Below, piece by piece: positions 19,086 through 28,124 of a DNA stretch of 64,000 nt. Within the stretch, counting starts at the first letter, position 1; each line of letters starts with the position of its first letter. The notes beneath the pieces are model-generated. The model saw only the letters and a program-made list of their open reading frames with translations, did not search any database and had not been told where the DNA came from. The DNA is from Flavobacteriales bacterium UBA1494 (GTDB lineage: Bacteria > Bacteroidota > Bacteroidia > Flavobacteriales_E > Vicingaceae). A program made the translations under genes and the position numbers. The stretch spans positions 1 through 64,000 of the forward strand of contig CAJJAT010000028.1 of assembly GCA_905182175.1 (NCBI GenBank). Direction: 5' to 3'.

Positions 19086-19093
19086 TAAAAAAG

Positions 19094-19131
19094 AAAAGCC
19101 TCAACGAGGTATTATTCTCATTGAGGCTTTT
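19094..19131. terminator. Bidirectional rho-independent terminator
   Basis: AAAAGCCTCAA (19094-19104) pairs perfectly with TTGAGGCTTTT (19121-19131). The hairpin is flanked by an A-run on one side and a T-run on the other. It lies between the convergent PNGase-like and helicase genes and can serve both strands. Confidence 0.8.
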
Positions 19132-19186
19132 TTAGTTGAATTGACCTTTGTTTTTAGCGAAACACTATTTTAAAAGTCAAGGTTAT

Positions 19187-20452
19187 TTATCTTCTAGGTT
19201 TAGAACTTCGTTGAGGTTTATTTCCTCCACCAGAATTTGGCTTTCGGTTTCCACCTCCGCCGCCTTGTCTTCGGCCGCCGCCACCGCCACCTTGCTTTGG
19301 TGGAGCTTCTTCAGGACTTGTGTCATGGTAAGGCTGGTCCTTAATTAAAGGAATATCCGTTCTAATGAGTTTTTGAATGGCTCTCAACCAACTTCTTTCT
19401 TCTGCAGAGCAAAACGAAATTGCTTCACCACTTGCTTTTGCCCTTCCTGTTCGACCAATTCGATGAACATACGTTTCAGGAATGTTTGGTAAATCGTAAT
19501 TCACGACCAACTCTAATTCTGAAACATCAATGCCTCGAGCTGCAATATCAGTGGCAACTAAAACTTTAATTGAACCATCTTTAAATCCGTTTAAGGCTTT
19601 AACTCTTGCAGCTTGTGTTTTGTTACCGTGGATAGCGGCTGAATTTATTTCCTCCCTATCTAACAACTTAACAACCTTGTTTGCTCCGTGTTTTGTTCTT
19701 GAAAAAACAAGTACCGATTTAGCATTTCGTTCTTCAATGATGTCTACAAGGAGCTTTATTTTATCCTCATTACTTACCATGTAAAGAGACTGGCCCACTT
19801 TATCTGCAGTAGTTTGCTCTGGCTTGATTGTTACTTTTTCAGGGAAACCTAAAATTTGATTCGATAAATCGACAATTGGCTTCGCCATGGTTGCAGAAAA
19901 GAAAAGAGATTGTCTTTCCTTAGGCAGTTTGGCAATAATTTTTTTGATGTCGTGAATGAAGCCCATGTCTAACATTTGGTCGGCTTCGTCCAAAACAAAA
20001 TACTCAATGTGGCTTAAAGAAATAAAACCTTGATTAATTAAATCTAATAATCGACCCGGTGTAGCCACCAGAATGTCAATTCCTTGTCTAAGTCTGTTAA
20101 CCTGTGGGTTTTGATTTACTCCACCAAAAATTACAGTGCTTTTAATGCTGGTGTACTTGCCGTACTCTTTAATGTTCTCTTCAATTTGAAGTGCTAACTC
20201 TCTTGTTGGCGTTACAATCAGAGACTTTATTTGTCTTTTCTGACTCGTCTGTTTTGCTGTTGCTAAATGTTGTAAAATTGGAATGGTAAAAGCTGCTGTT
20301 TTTCCTGTTCCTGTTTGTGCGCATCCCAATAAATCCTTCTTTTTCAATAAAATCGGAATTGATTGCTCTTGAATTGGAGTTGGGGATGTATAGCCTTTTT
20401 CCGTAACCGCTTTTAATATCGGTTCGATAAGACCTAGATCTTTAAATGTCAT
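19187..20452 (-). CDS. DEAD-box RNA helicase, RhlE type
   Basis: The 421-residue protein has all helicase core motifs: Q motif SPTPIQEQSIP (residues 23-33), motif I AQTGTGKT (45-52), Ia PTRELALQ, II DEAD near 151, III SAT, and VI HRIGRTGR. A low-complexity basic tail rich in Gly, Arg and Lys (about 375-421) follows and probably contacts RNA. RhlE-like helicases remodel rRNA and mRNA structure, and those of Bacteroidota often rise in the cold. The gene is monocistronic, with a -7 element about 60 bases upstream of the ATG, leaving a leader of about 54 nt. The paralogue (RhlE, CsdA or DbpA) is judged only from the short tail and lack of accessory domains. Confidence 0.93.
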   Translation of the reverse strand: MTFKDLGLIEPILKAVTEKGYTSPTPIQEQSIPILLKKKDLLGCAQTGTGKTAAFTIPILQHLATAKQTSQKRQIKSLIVTPTRELALQIEENIKEYGKYTSIKSTVIFGGVNQNPQVNRLRQGIDILVATPGRLLDLINQGFISLSHIEYFVLDEADQMLDMGFIHDIKKIIAKLPKERQSLFFSATMAKPIVDLSNQILGFPEKVTIKPEQTTADKVGQSLYMVSNEDKIKLLVDIIEERNAKSVLVFSRTKHGANKVVKLLDREEINSAAIHGNKTQAARVKALNGFKDGSIKVLVATDIAARGIDVSELELVVNYDLPNIPETYVHRIGRTGRAKASGEAISFCSAEERSWLRAIQKLIRTDIPLIKDQPYHDTSPEEAPPKQGGGGGGRRQGGGGGNRKPNSGGGNKPQRSSKPRR

Positions 20453-20513
20453 AAAATGTTTTGTGTGATCGTTCCTTGAAAAATGTGTGGAACTTTAGAG
20501 ATATAATAAAGTG

Positions 20514-20521
20514 CAAAAGTA
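20514..20521 (-). promoter_or_regulatory. Putative -7 element of the DEAD-box helicase gene
   Basis: The minus-strand octamer TACTTTTG matches TAnnTTTG. It lies 62 bases before the start codon, which leaves a leader of roughly 54 nt, longer than at the other promoters seen here. No clear TTG is found at -33. Confidence 0.4.
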
Positions 20522-20615
20522 CGATGAATTTGTTTAAGTCGATACATTTCTGTTCGATAGACAATTAACTAATTTTTATGAAGATATTTTTTCGAGAAAT
20601 AGGTAAATTTATCAC

Positions 20616-21434
20616 ATGATAAAATTAATATTTTCATTTCTTCTCGTAATTGCGATCACCTCTTGTAGGAAAGGAGATTATCAAGATGAAGAGTGCGACA
20701 ATGCGCAGATAAATCTTTGCAATAATACCACAGATAAAATTTTTGTTTACGGTTGGGGAACAAATTACGTCGCAGATACCCTGTTTCCCGGGGAATGTGA
20801 TTTGAAGGATATGGGGTATTTTAGCGTGAAGTATACTTGGAACGGGGATATAGCAGAAACCACTAAAAGTAATATTACTTTGTACAGTCCAGGTGGCACT
20901 GTTTCTTTAGGAGTTACTTCATGTTATTGGGAGTATAATCCTAGTAATTATCAAGATATCGCATTTTGTTATAACGGAGTTTTTGACCATGAAGATGATG
21001 AGCATGATACGGATTGTGGAGGCAAATGTAAGCCTTGCAACGAAGTGGTAATTCCGTGTAGCACTGCTTTAGAAGAAGATGTATTCACACTCGGGAACAC
21101 TCGTCATTCTGTCTCATCTAGTTTCAATATAGGTAGCGTAGATAGCAAAGAATGGATACAATTTACATTGTACAACGGTGAAACTGTCAACTTCACTATG
21201 CCTAGAAATCAGACTCCTTTGCAAAGCAAGCGATTTATAATAGGAGACAAGTTTTGGGAAACTAGTGTTTGGTTCGCTGACCGTTCTGGTTTTATTAGAT
21301 ACGATGCACTTGATAGCCAGTCGGTTTATTACATGGTTGACTCCCTCGGCACAGAAAGCTTAAGGTTTTGTGATGTAGACTTTGAGCGAAACGGTCAAAG
21401 TCTAATAGGAAATGGTTTTCTAACGATAGATTAA
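20616..21434 (+). CDS. Lipoprotein of unknown function with DxDCGGxCxxC motif
   Basis: The 272-residue protein has a lipoprotein signal peptide ending in ITSC, so Cys17 is probably lipidated. After it comes a cysteine-containing beta-rich region. The middle carries an acidic segment followed by the motif HDTDCGGKCKPC (near residues 129-140), a short Cys-rich element common in Bacteroidota surface proteins. I do not recognise the rest (about 150-272). It stands alone, with its end 11 bases from the convergent radical SAM gene. It is possibly surface exposed. No function is assigned. Confidence 0.7.
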   Translation: MIKLIFSFLLVIAITSCRKGDYQDEECDNAQINLCNNTTDKIFVYGWGTNYVADTLFPGECDLKDMGYFSVKYTWNGDIAETTKSNITLYSPGGTVSLGVTSCYWEYNPSNYQDIAFCYNGVFDHEDDEHDTDCGGKCKPCNEVVIPCSTALEEDVFTLGNTRHSVSSSFNIGSVDSKEWIQFTLYNGETVNFTMPRNQTPLQSKRFIIGDKFWETSVWFADRSGFIRYDALDSQSVYYMVDSLGTESLRFCDVDFERNGQSLIGNGFLTID

Positions 21435-21444
21435 TGACATTCAA

Positions 21445-23607
21445 TTAAAGCACTAAAAGTGCTTTTGCTCTTAATGTTTGAATTGGTTTCGAAAACCAAA
21501 ATGGCTCAAAATCTTCGAATTTAGACTCAAAATCTTCCTTTAGCATCGCCACGGTGCATGCTTTTCTTTGATGCACAGCTACCTCGTTTAACTTCTTTAG
21601 AAGCCAATCCGCTTTTAGCTGTTCAAGTGTTATGGAAAAGCTGCTTGTTTTTAGCTCAAAATGAAGTGTCTTCTTTTTACCTTTATCAGAAGTTGAAGGG
21701 ATATTTCCCATAAAAATCACCTTAGAATTGGGTTTAAGTTTCATGTTAAAATTAGGACTTAAACAGGTTTCAATAAAAGTAGATTTTACCGTGGTTGAAG
21801 GAATGTGGAAGTCGAACCAATCTTTAAGGGGCAACTCAAAACCAACACCGTGCATGTAATTGTACAGTGATTTTTTTAATCCCGCATTAAATTTTGAGTG
21901 ATCGATATTGGTTTTATCTAAAAATTCAACGTCGTTATTGGCAAATTCAATTTTTTCCAGTTTTGGAGTAATTCCATACTCTTCTGGGTTTAACCCAATA
22001 GGACTATGCGCCGTAAGTGCAAATTGGTGCCAAAAACCTGATTGTATTATTCCCAATTCGAACAGTTGACGAACCATTTCTAAACTATCTGTGGTTTCTT
22101 GGGCCGTTTGTGTAGGGTAACCGTACATTAAGTAAGCATGAACCATTACTCCGGCTTCGGTTAAGTTTTGAGTGACTTGGGCCACTTGTTCAACAGTTGT
22201 GCCTTTATCGATAAGTTTTAATAGCCTATCGCTAGCAACTTCTAGTCCACCGGAAACTGCTATACAGCCTGAAGCTGCCAGTAGCTTACAAAGGTCTGTA
22301 GTAAAGCTTTTTTCAAACCTAATATTTGTCCACCACGTTACTGCTAAATTTCTTCGAATTATTTCCAATGCCAATTCTCGCATTAAAGCAGGTGGTGCGG
22401 CCTCATCAACAAAATGGAATCCATTTTCGTCGGTTGTGTCAATCATTTCCTGCATTCGATCAACTAGTAACTTTGCAGTAACTGGCTCGTACAATTTAAT
22501 ATAATCGAGAGATACATCACAAAAGGAACATTTTGCCCAATAGCAACCGTGGGCCATTGTAAGCTTGTTCCACCTCCCGTCCGTCCAAAGGGAATGCATT
22601 GGGTTTGCAATTTCAATTACAGAAATGTACTGCTCTAGTAATAAATCAGAATAATCTGGAGTGCCGACTTGAGCTTGGTTATAATCTGGGAGAAGCGAAT
22701 CATTTTTATAGGTTACCTCACCATTTTGAAGCAAGAACGTTCTTTTAAAACGACTGGGTTTATCAGACCTTATGCTTTCGTGCAGCAGCTCTATCGGCAG
22801 CTCTCCGTCATCTAGTGTGATGAAATCGAAGTAATCAAAAACTCTCTTTTCTTTTAAACTGCGCAACTCGGTATTCGGAAATCCGCCACCCATAGCAGTT
22901 TTAATGGTTGGGTAGTTCTTTTTAATCCACTGGGCACATCGAAAGGCGGAATATAAATTTCCAGGAAAGGGAACAGAGAAGCAAACCAATTTTGGCTGTA
23001 TGGTTGAAATTTGCTTTGCCAGTATGTTAAGTGTGATGAGATCAATGTACGTGGGGTCAGCTGTTAAAGATTGATGAATTGCTTCGAAAGAATTTGCACT
23101 CCTTCCAAGTTTTTCAGCATAGCGCGAGAATCCGAAATTCTCATCAACACAATCAACAATAAAATCTGAAATATCCTCTAAATATAAAGTAGCTAAATGT
23201 TTTGCCTGATCTTGAATTCCCATGTTACCAAAAGCCCATTCTAAATCCTCCAAAGTTTTAAAGCGAGAAGCTTGTGGTAGAAAGTTTAAACTGTTTATTT
23301 GACGAGCCAGGGTTTGATTCTTGCCTTGAAGAAATGCCACGACAGGTTCAATACTTTTGGTGTATTCTGCTTTAAGATGAAATATTCGCTGAGCGTTTGC
23401 GGTGGTAATCGTTTCATTTTCCTCGGCAAATTGAAACAATTGGGTTAATCCTTCGAAACTAAAAATGCTAAGAATTACTTCCATTCCTAAATCCATTTGA
23501 AAGGAAGAGATACTTTTGGTATTTAAGAATCCCTTTAAATAGGCCGTAGCGGGATAAGGCGTATTTAATTGAGTGAAGGGTGGGGTTAGAATTAAAATAT
23601 CTTTCAA
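21445..23607 (-). CDS. B12-binding-type radical SAM protein
   Basis: The 720-residue cytoplasmic protein begins with ILILTPPFTQLNTPYPATAY, the N-terminal strand of a cobalamin-binding-like domain seen in class B radical SAM enzymes. An AMGGGFPNTELRSL segment follows near 240. The radical SAM cluster motif is HGCYWAKCSFCDV near residue 351-363 (CxxxxCxxC, where five-residue spacing replaces the classical four). A TIM-barrel continuation includes GLEVASDRLLKLIDKG and MVHAYLMYGYPTQTAQET. The product is unknown. Related proteins are annotated only as radical SAM in Bacteroidota. The cofactor-binding Asp-x-His-x-x-Gly is not visible in the N-terminus, so B12 use is uncertain. Confidence 0.85.
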   Translation of the reverse strand: MKDILILTPPFTQLNTPYPATAYLKGFLNTKSISSFQMDLGMEVILSIFSFEGLTQLFQFAEENETITTANAQRIFHLKAEYTKSIEPVVAFLQGKNQTLARQINSLNFLPQASRFKTLEDLEWAFGNMGIQDQAKHLATLYLEDISDFIVDCVDENFGFSRYAEKLGRSANSFEAIHQSLTADPTYIDLITLNILAKQISTIQPKLVCFSVPFPGNLYSAFRCAQWIKKNYPTIKTAMGGGFPNTELRSLKEKRVFDYFDFITLDDGELPIELLHESIRSDKPSRFKRTFLLQNGEVTYKNDSLLPDYNQAQVGTPDYSDLLLEQYISVIEIANPMHSLWTDGRWNKLTMAHGCYWAKCSFCDVSLDYIKLYEPVTAKLLVDRMQEMIDTTDENGFHFVDEAAPPALMRELALEIIRRNLAVTWWTNIRFEKSFTTDLCKLLAASGCIAVSGGLEVASDRLLKLIDKGTTVEQVAQVTQNLTEAGVMVHAYLMYGYPTQTAQETTDSLEMVRQLFELGIIQSGFWHQFALTAHSPIGLNPEEYGITPKLEKIEFANNDVEFLDKTNIDHSKFNAGLKKSLYNYMHGVGFELPLKDWFDFHIPSTTVKSTFIETCLSPNFNMKLKPNSKVIFMGNIPSTSDKGKKKTLHFELKTSSFSITLEQLKADWLLKKLNEVAVHQRKACTVAMLKEDFESKFEDFEPFWFSKPIQTLRAKALLVL

Positions 23608-23733
23608 AAGAGCCTAGTAATTAATTCAAAAATACGGATTGATTCTCCTTATACATGCGTTCATCTTAATGTTTCATTGGATTAACGAGTTTCGAAGTTT
23701 GTTGTTTTTGTCAGAAAACCCTATCCTTACTAA

Positions 23734-24378
23734 ATGGGAAAGGGAAGTAGGCTTGTAAATCACGTGATTGTCGCGGTAAGTATCTTTATTTGTTCAGTTG
23801 GCTGGGCTCAAGAGCCTGAAAATAAAACTGGAAAGAATACTGTATTTGAGCAAGATATGGTAACTGGTATAGTCGGAGATACGGTATTGAGAACTCATAC
23901 TTTAACTATTGTTGATACCCTTGCAATTGGAAACAACATAACAGACACCGCGACAACGTTTATCGTGTTAAGACATGCAGAAAAACAAAGCACAGGGACC
24001 AACCCTACCTTAAGTGCGGCAGGAAAAATCAGAGCAAATAAGTTAAGAGATTTACTCGTAAATGTAAGTTTAGATGCGATATATTCAACGGATTATAATA
24101 GGACAAAACAAACTGTCCAGCCTACCGCCGCAGCAAAAATGTTAGCCGTTTCACTGTACAATCCTTCGAGTTTAAATCCACTTGTAGACCTTGTCTTGAA
24201 TACGTTTCACGATGGGACAATTTTAGTTGTAGGTCATTCAAATACTACGCCTAGTTTCCTAAATGTGCTAACTGGAACCAAGTTCTATTCAAATATTCTG
24301 GAAAGCGAATATGACAACTTGTATATCGTTACCGTATTCCAAAAGGGAAGAGTAGAAGTAGTTCATTTTAGATATTAA
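23734..24378 (+). CDS. Exported histidine phosphatase superfamily protein
   Basis: The 214-residue protein has a signal-like N-terminus (VIVAVSIFICSVGWAQ, after a basic MGKGSR start). The RHG-type core follows: VLRHAEK at 78-84 with catalytic His81, STDYNRTKQTVQPTA with the conserved Arg near 119, and VVGHSNTTP with His168. Members of this branch of the phosphoglycerate-mutase fold (SixA/RHG type) remove phosphate from diverse substrates. An exported version suggests a periplasmic substrate. About 30 residues between the signal sequence and the core are unmatched. It is a single-gene unit. Confidence 0.83.
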   Translation: MGKGSRLVNHVIVAVSIFICSVGWAQEPENKTGKNTVFEQDMVTGIVGDTVLRTHTLTIVDTLAIGNNITDTATTFIVLRHAEKQSTGTNPTLSAAGKIRANKLRDLLVNVSLDAIYSTDYNRTKQTVQPTAAAKMLAVSLYNPSSLNPLVDLVLNTFHDGTILVVGHSNTTPSFLNVLTGTKFYSNILESEYDNLYIVTVFQKGRVEVVHFRY

Positions 24379-24874
24379 TTTGCGAATAAAGCAAGTATTG
24401 AAGAACATCTGCTGTACCATTTTTACAATCACGGCTTTTCATTTAACATCTTTTTGAGAAACCTGATTTTCAACTGTGCTGATTGAAGGAACATTATTCG
24501 GACTGCCAATTTCTTCAATGCTGCATGAACTCATTTCAGCGAATCCATAATTCATTATAGGTTGTGCTATTTCTGGTAGATAATCTTTATTCTTAAACTA
24601 TTCTGTAAAGAAAATAGCCAAATGTTGTATAAAACGGTGTTGTATAATGTCGCACACAACCGCATACGCCAACTAGCTTATTCTACCCCTTAACTAAAAA
24701 TCTGAAATGTCCTGTCAGAAGGAGTTTCTCAATTTTGTTTGTAACAACCTTTTCCTCGTATTTAAACCTAAAAATTTGATGCATTCATTGTGAGAATAAT
24801 TAGTGAAGTTAAACGTGCACGTTTATAGAGGGATTTTCAAAGTAAAATATGAGAAGTTTTGAATGGCTCAAAAA
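24379..24874. other. Gene-free convergent spacer, probably decayed DNA
   Basis: This 496-bp stretch lies between the ends of two convergent genes. A minus-strand frame (24439-24597) reads LPEIAQPIMNYGFAEMSSCS and then IEEIGSPNN, and a neighbouring frame reads CKNGTADVLQYLLYSQ. They may be relics of one gene, but I do not recognise them. The decamer TGTTGTATAA occurs twice in direct repeat (24623-24632 and 24638-24647), and a 16-bp palindrome lies at 24810. No RNA gene is seen. Confidence 0.4.
24810..24825. repeat. Perfect 16-bp palindrome
   Basis: TAAACGTGCACGTTTA is self-complementary over all 16 bases. It sits about 50 bases beyond the stop codon of the DUF922 gene and has no T-run, so it is neither a usual terminator nor in a promoter position. 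It could be a protein-binding site left from a decayed neighbour. Confidence 0.35.
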
Positions 24875-25435
24875 TCATCTCAATTTGATTTCAATTTTAC
24901 TGTTTTTGTAATTCGCCAAAAGATCCAATTCCATATAAACGGTTAGCTCCCATTCCTCTTGTTTGCTTTCATTTATTGAGTGTTCTGTTTCTCTATCGTA
25001 TTGTTTCTGATAGCGAGTTAACTCATTCATTTTCTTTTCGTAGAGTTTAGTTATTTCAGTTATCAATTTCTGACCACTGGATTTGAATTGGGACTCTAAA
25101 ATTTCCTTTCTCAGCTTTCTAGCGTATACTTCAGAAATATGGAAATGCAACCGTTCATGTTTTAGTAAAACTTCACTCTCGGTGGTTTTAGTCCACGAAG
25201 AGTGGGGTTCAAAACTGTTTTTAATACTTAAGCTTAAAATTTCTCCATTTGAGCTAGCTTTGAATGAAATTTTTGTAGCGGTTAATGCTTTAAAAGAAGA
25301 AGATCTGTTGGGTTTACCTTTGTAATCTTGCCAAGTGAGTTCCTGTTTTTCGTCGTACTCAATTGGTTCTTTCCCTTTTGAAGTAGAAAAAGCTGTGAGG
25401 ATACAAATGAAGATTAAAATAGCAAACTGTTTCAT
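24875..25435 (-). CDS. DUF922-type putative secreted zinc protease
   Basis: The 186-residue protein has a signal peptide (MKQFAILIFICILTAFSTSK). It matches the DUF922 pattern: LTWQDYKGKPN at 33-43, SWTKTTESEVLLKHERLHF with a presumed zinc site H93-E-R-L-H97, then ISEVYARKLRKE, and the late YDRETEHSINESKQEEWE with another His. Function is unproven; the family is only predicted to be a metalloprotease. It is translationally coupled to the upstream FAD oxidoreductase: the ATG at 25433-25435 overlaps that gene's stop. Confidence 0.72.
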   Translation of the reverse strand: MKQFAILIFICILTAFSTSKGKEPIEYDEKQELTWQDYKGKPNRSSSFKALTATKISFKASSNGEILSLSIKNSFEPHSSWTKTTESEVLLKHERLHFHISEVYARKLRKEILESQFKSSGQKLITEITKLYEKKMNELTRYQKQYDRETEHSINESKQEEWELTVYMELDLLANYKNSKIEIKLR

Positions 25436-26571
25436 GAAGTTGTCTCTACAATTAACTCAGACAACTCTTTACCAACAATTGTTCCAATAGCCACACCCAT
25501 GCCTCCTAAACGAACGCCACAATACACATTGTCCTCTAGTTGTTTTACAATTGGTGCCTTACCTTTTCCAACTCCCATCGTCCCTGCCCATTGATGCTCA
25601 ATCGTAAATGCTGAATTTGGTAAAATGTGAGTTTCTAACAAAGAGCTTAGGTGATTTGTTATTTGATCAGAGGTGTTGAGTTCATCCGTTTCTTCAGTTT
25701 TAAAGTTCAAATTTCGCCCTCCACCAAACAGAATGCGATCACCAATATTTCTAAAATAATAATATCCTTTATCGAAATGGAAGGTGCCTTTAGGCTGAAG
25801 ATTTGAAATAGGAGAAGTGACAATTACCTGCGCTCTAGCCGGGGTAACATCTTCGTTTGGTAGGAATTGTTTGGCTAAACCGTTTACACAAATCGCTAAT
25901 TTTTTGAATCTTATTTTACCATAGTTCGTTGCCACCTCGATTTCTAAAACTTCAGTTACTTGAACTGAATTTAAAATTTCTACTCCAACCGACTTTGCTA
26001 AGCTTGTCAGCGATTTCATCATCTTTCCTGTATCAATTTGCCCCTCGGCTGCATTTGATATGGATTGCTGAAAACCGCTCATTCCGCTTTTCGAAATTAG
26101 CTGAGGTGCAGTTTGAAAAACTCGTGGAATGGAAGTGATATTTTCTAACGAGCGATTTAAATAGTCTAGTTTTTCTAAGGACTGAGAATACAATTGCTTT
26201 TCATTTGCTTGAAACAACTCATGAGAGCCAAGCTTTTTAAAATCGATGCCCTCATCATTAAGTAGTTGTCTTAAATATAGTAGTCCTTTCCATCGTTTTT
26301 CAACCGTTCTGAAAACCTCAATTTCTGAGCTATTTTCTATATCATCTAACAATTCCGAAGAACTGCCTATACAGGCAAACCCTGCATTTTTTGTACTCGC
26401 TCCTGAGGGTAAATAACCTCTTTCAAGTACCAATACTTTTTTGCGAGGTTGCTTTTTTTTTAAATGAATGGCCGTTGATAAGCCAACAATTCCCGAACCG
26501 ATGATTAAATAATCGACGTTGTAAAGAAACGTTTCTTTTTCCCAAAAGGAAAGCTGTTCAAAAGGTAGCAT
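25432..26571 (-). CDS. FAD-dependent oxidoreductase (DAO/glycine oxidase fold)
   Basis: The 379-residue protein has the FAD-binding Rossmann motif DYLIIGSGIVGLSTAIHL at about 19-36, ERGYLPSGASTKNAGF in the DAO family position, and a C-terminal GVRLGGMGVAIGTIVG that closes the FAD site. DAO-family enzymes oxidise amino acids or related amines. The substrate here cannot be read from sequence. It is the first gene of a two-gene unit with the DUF922 protein, and their ATGA overlap suggests coupled expression. It starts with MLPFEQLSFWEKETFLYNVD, a conserved N-terminal extension of Bacteroidota homologues. The protein is cytoplasmic. Confidence 0.88.
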   Translation of the reverse strand: MLPFEQLSFWEKETFLYNVDYLIIGSGIVGLSTAIHLKKKQPRKKVLVLERGYLPSGASTKNAGFACIGSSSELLDDIENSSEIEVFRTVEKRWKGLLYLRQLLNDEGIDFKKLGSHELFQANEKQLYSQSLEKLDYLNRSLENITSIPRVFQTAPQLISKSGMSGFQQSISNAAEGQIDTGKMMKSLTSLAKSVGVEILNSVQVTEVLEIEVATNYGKIRFKKLAICVNGLAKQFLPNEDVTPARAQVIVTSPISNLQPKGTFHFDKGYYYFRNIGDRILFGGGRNLNFKTEETDELNTSDQITNHLSSLLETHILPNSAFTIEHQWAGTMGVGKGKAPIVKQLEDNVYCGVRLGGMGVAIGTIVGKELSELIVETTS

Positions 26572-26593
26572 GCTATAAAGATACCAAAATCAA

Positions 26594-26985
26594 CTATTTT
26601 TTATAGTAAATGTTGATTTTTAATTTTTGTGTTGCAGTATTTAGAGTCGTAATCCACTTGGTATAATCATTTTCATTCGAGTTCACGAAAGCACTTTTTA
26701 ACCTGTTAAATTTATTTCGTGAGAAGTAATACTCGAGATCTTCTGCGTTGAGCTTTAGGGTGGATAGAGCGTCTCTAGTTCTCGAAGCGCATTCGCAAAT
26801 AGCATTTTCAATTTTAGGTATGTCAATGCTTGTTCGAAGTTCAATGTTATCAATATTGAACCTCTTGCGGTCTTGATGATTAAAAACTTATTTACCAACA
26901 CTTTAAACCCTATCGTGAAAAGTACGCTGAGAAGCACAATTCCACCGATGATGTATAAAAATTGTTTCTTTTGACTAAATGTGAC
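26594..26985 (-). pseudogene. Frameshifted gene: membrane-anchored protein of unknown family
   Basis: One minus-strand frame, open from 26985, reads KKQFLYIIGGIVLLSVLFTI and GFKVLVNKFLIIK, a membrane helix. The protein clearly continues in a second frame (26594-26887) that has no ATG: DRKRFNIDNIELRTSIDIPK, CASRTRDALSTLKLN, then DLEYYFSRNKFNRLKSAF and TKWITTLNTATQKLKINIYY. The join is near 26870-26880. There is no ATG, GTG or TTG in a plausible place at the 5' end (a TAA sits at 26986-26988), so both the start and the frame are damaged. A purely internal GTG start (MLLSVL) would give only a 60-residue peptide ending in the wrong frame. Confidence 0.6.
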
Positions 26986-27155
26986 TTATGGGGTAGTTAT
27001 TGTTGGAAATAGGCTTACTCATTCTGATTCGAAACTTTTTGCTCCTTCGAAGAAATGTTCAGAGACTGAGGTTGAAAGGATATTATTTTGGAGTTTTAAG
27101 CAAATAGATTTTCTTTTTTAGTTTTTAACTCATCGGAAGGGTTTAAGGCTTTGAA

Positions 27156-28091
27156 TTAGTGAGAAATTATCAGTTTATGAGTGCTACTTGAGTTGTTTGT
27201 AATAATATTTATTAAATAGATACCAGGATCTATCCCCTTAATGTCAAATTTATTAATACTCCGGCTTTCAGCGTTGTAATTTTTTATTAGACTTCCATTC
27301 ATCGAATAGAGTTGAATATTTGTTGTTTTCTTTGGGAGATTAATAATACTAAAGAAGTTTGAACTTGGGTTTGGATAGATCTTTATTTTACTTGAGATAA
27401 TTTCTTTTTCATTTATAGAGGTAAGTGTTTGATGTAAAATAAAATGATAGTATGCTATTTGACTATTGTGTGAAAATGACATTTTTAAAGTGTCTCTGCC
27501 ACAAAGATTCAAACCGTTTATCGTATCATGTATAACTACCGTACCGAAAAAATTAGTGTCAGTAAATAAGATTGTACCAGAAGAGCCACTACCTGTATTT
27601 TGGCTGTTTCGTCTAACTCTTAATTGACTCGGTAATCCGGGAAAAGGGACGCGCAACATAATTAAATAAGAAGTATGTTCATTGACGATATATGAACTTA
27701 CGTAATCAGCCCAAGGATTGCCTGGTTGAAAACCATCAAATCGAGTCCAAGTATTGCCATAGTCTGTTGTTTTATCGATGTAAACAAATGCGCCGGCCAA
27801 ACTATATGCTAGAAAACCAACCGAATCATTAATGAAAATTAATTCTTCAGCAGTTGGGTCATCAAAAGACATACTGAATCCAAATCTATTATGTACTTGA
27901 ATTCCGTTTCGAAATATGGTAAATTGACTACCCGATGAACTACCACCACCTCCATAGTGAGAATTGACGAAAGTATAGTAAAAGTTAACAGAGTTGCCAC
28001 AAACAGTAGTGTCGAAACCAAGAAATGTGGTTTGACAATTCGCTACTATCGCAATAAAAAAACTAATACATAACATTGCAGTTTTGGACAT
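27156..28091 (-). CDS. Secreted protein with T9SS type A sorting domain
   Basis: The 311-residue protein has a signal peptide (MSKTAMLCISFFIAIVANC-Q). Beta-rich, Ser/Gly-containing sequence follows, including a YGNTWTRFDGFQPGNPW motif like those of sialidase- or BNR-type repeats (T-x-D-x-G-x-T-W). The last 80 residues are a typical type A sorting domain: SSKIKIYPNPSSNFFSIINL, then IQLYSMNGSLIKNY and GIYLINIITNNSSSTHKL. The passenger is only about 200 residues and I do not recognise its fold. Export through T9SS to the surface or medium is expected. It follows the symporter gene on the same strand with a 33-base gap, so it may be in that transcript. Confidence 0.85.
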   Translation of the reverse strand: MSKTAMLCISFFIAIVANCQTTFLGFDTTVCGNSVNFYYTFVNSHYGGGGSSSGSQFTIFRNGIQVHNRFGFSMSFDDPTAEELIFINDSVGFLAYSLAGAFVYIDKTTDYGNTWTRFDGFQPGNPWADYVSSYIVNEHTSYLIMLRVPFPGLPSQLRVRRNSQNTGSGSSGTILFTDTNFFGTVVIHDTINGLNLCGRDTLKMSFSHNSQIAYYHFILHQTLTSINEKEIISSKIKIYPNPSSNFFSIINLPKKTTNIQLYSMNGSLIKNYNAESRSINKFDIKGIDPGIYLINIITNNSSSTHKLIISH

Positions 28092-28124
28092 CTCTCAAAT
28101 GTAATTAATTCTATTAATATTATA

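Noticed and set aside
22172-22504. 110-codon plus-strand frame over the radical SAM gene
   Set aside because: It is opposite the conserved catalytic region of that enzyme and is Ser-rich shadow sequence.
24601-24680. Possible integron attC site in the convergent spacer
   Set aside because: A hairpin-like GTTG...CAAC layout was considered, but the core GTTRRRY/RYYYAAC sites do not fit and no integrase is near.
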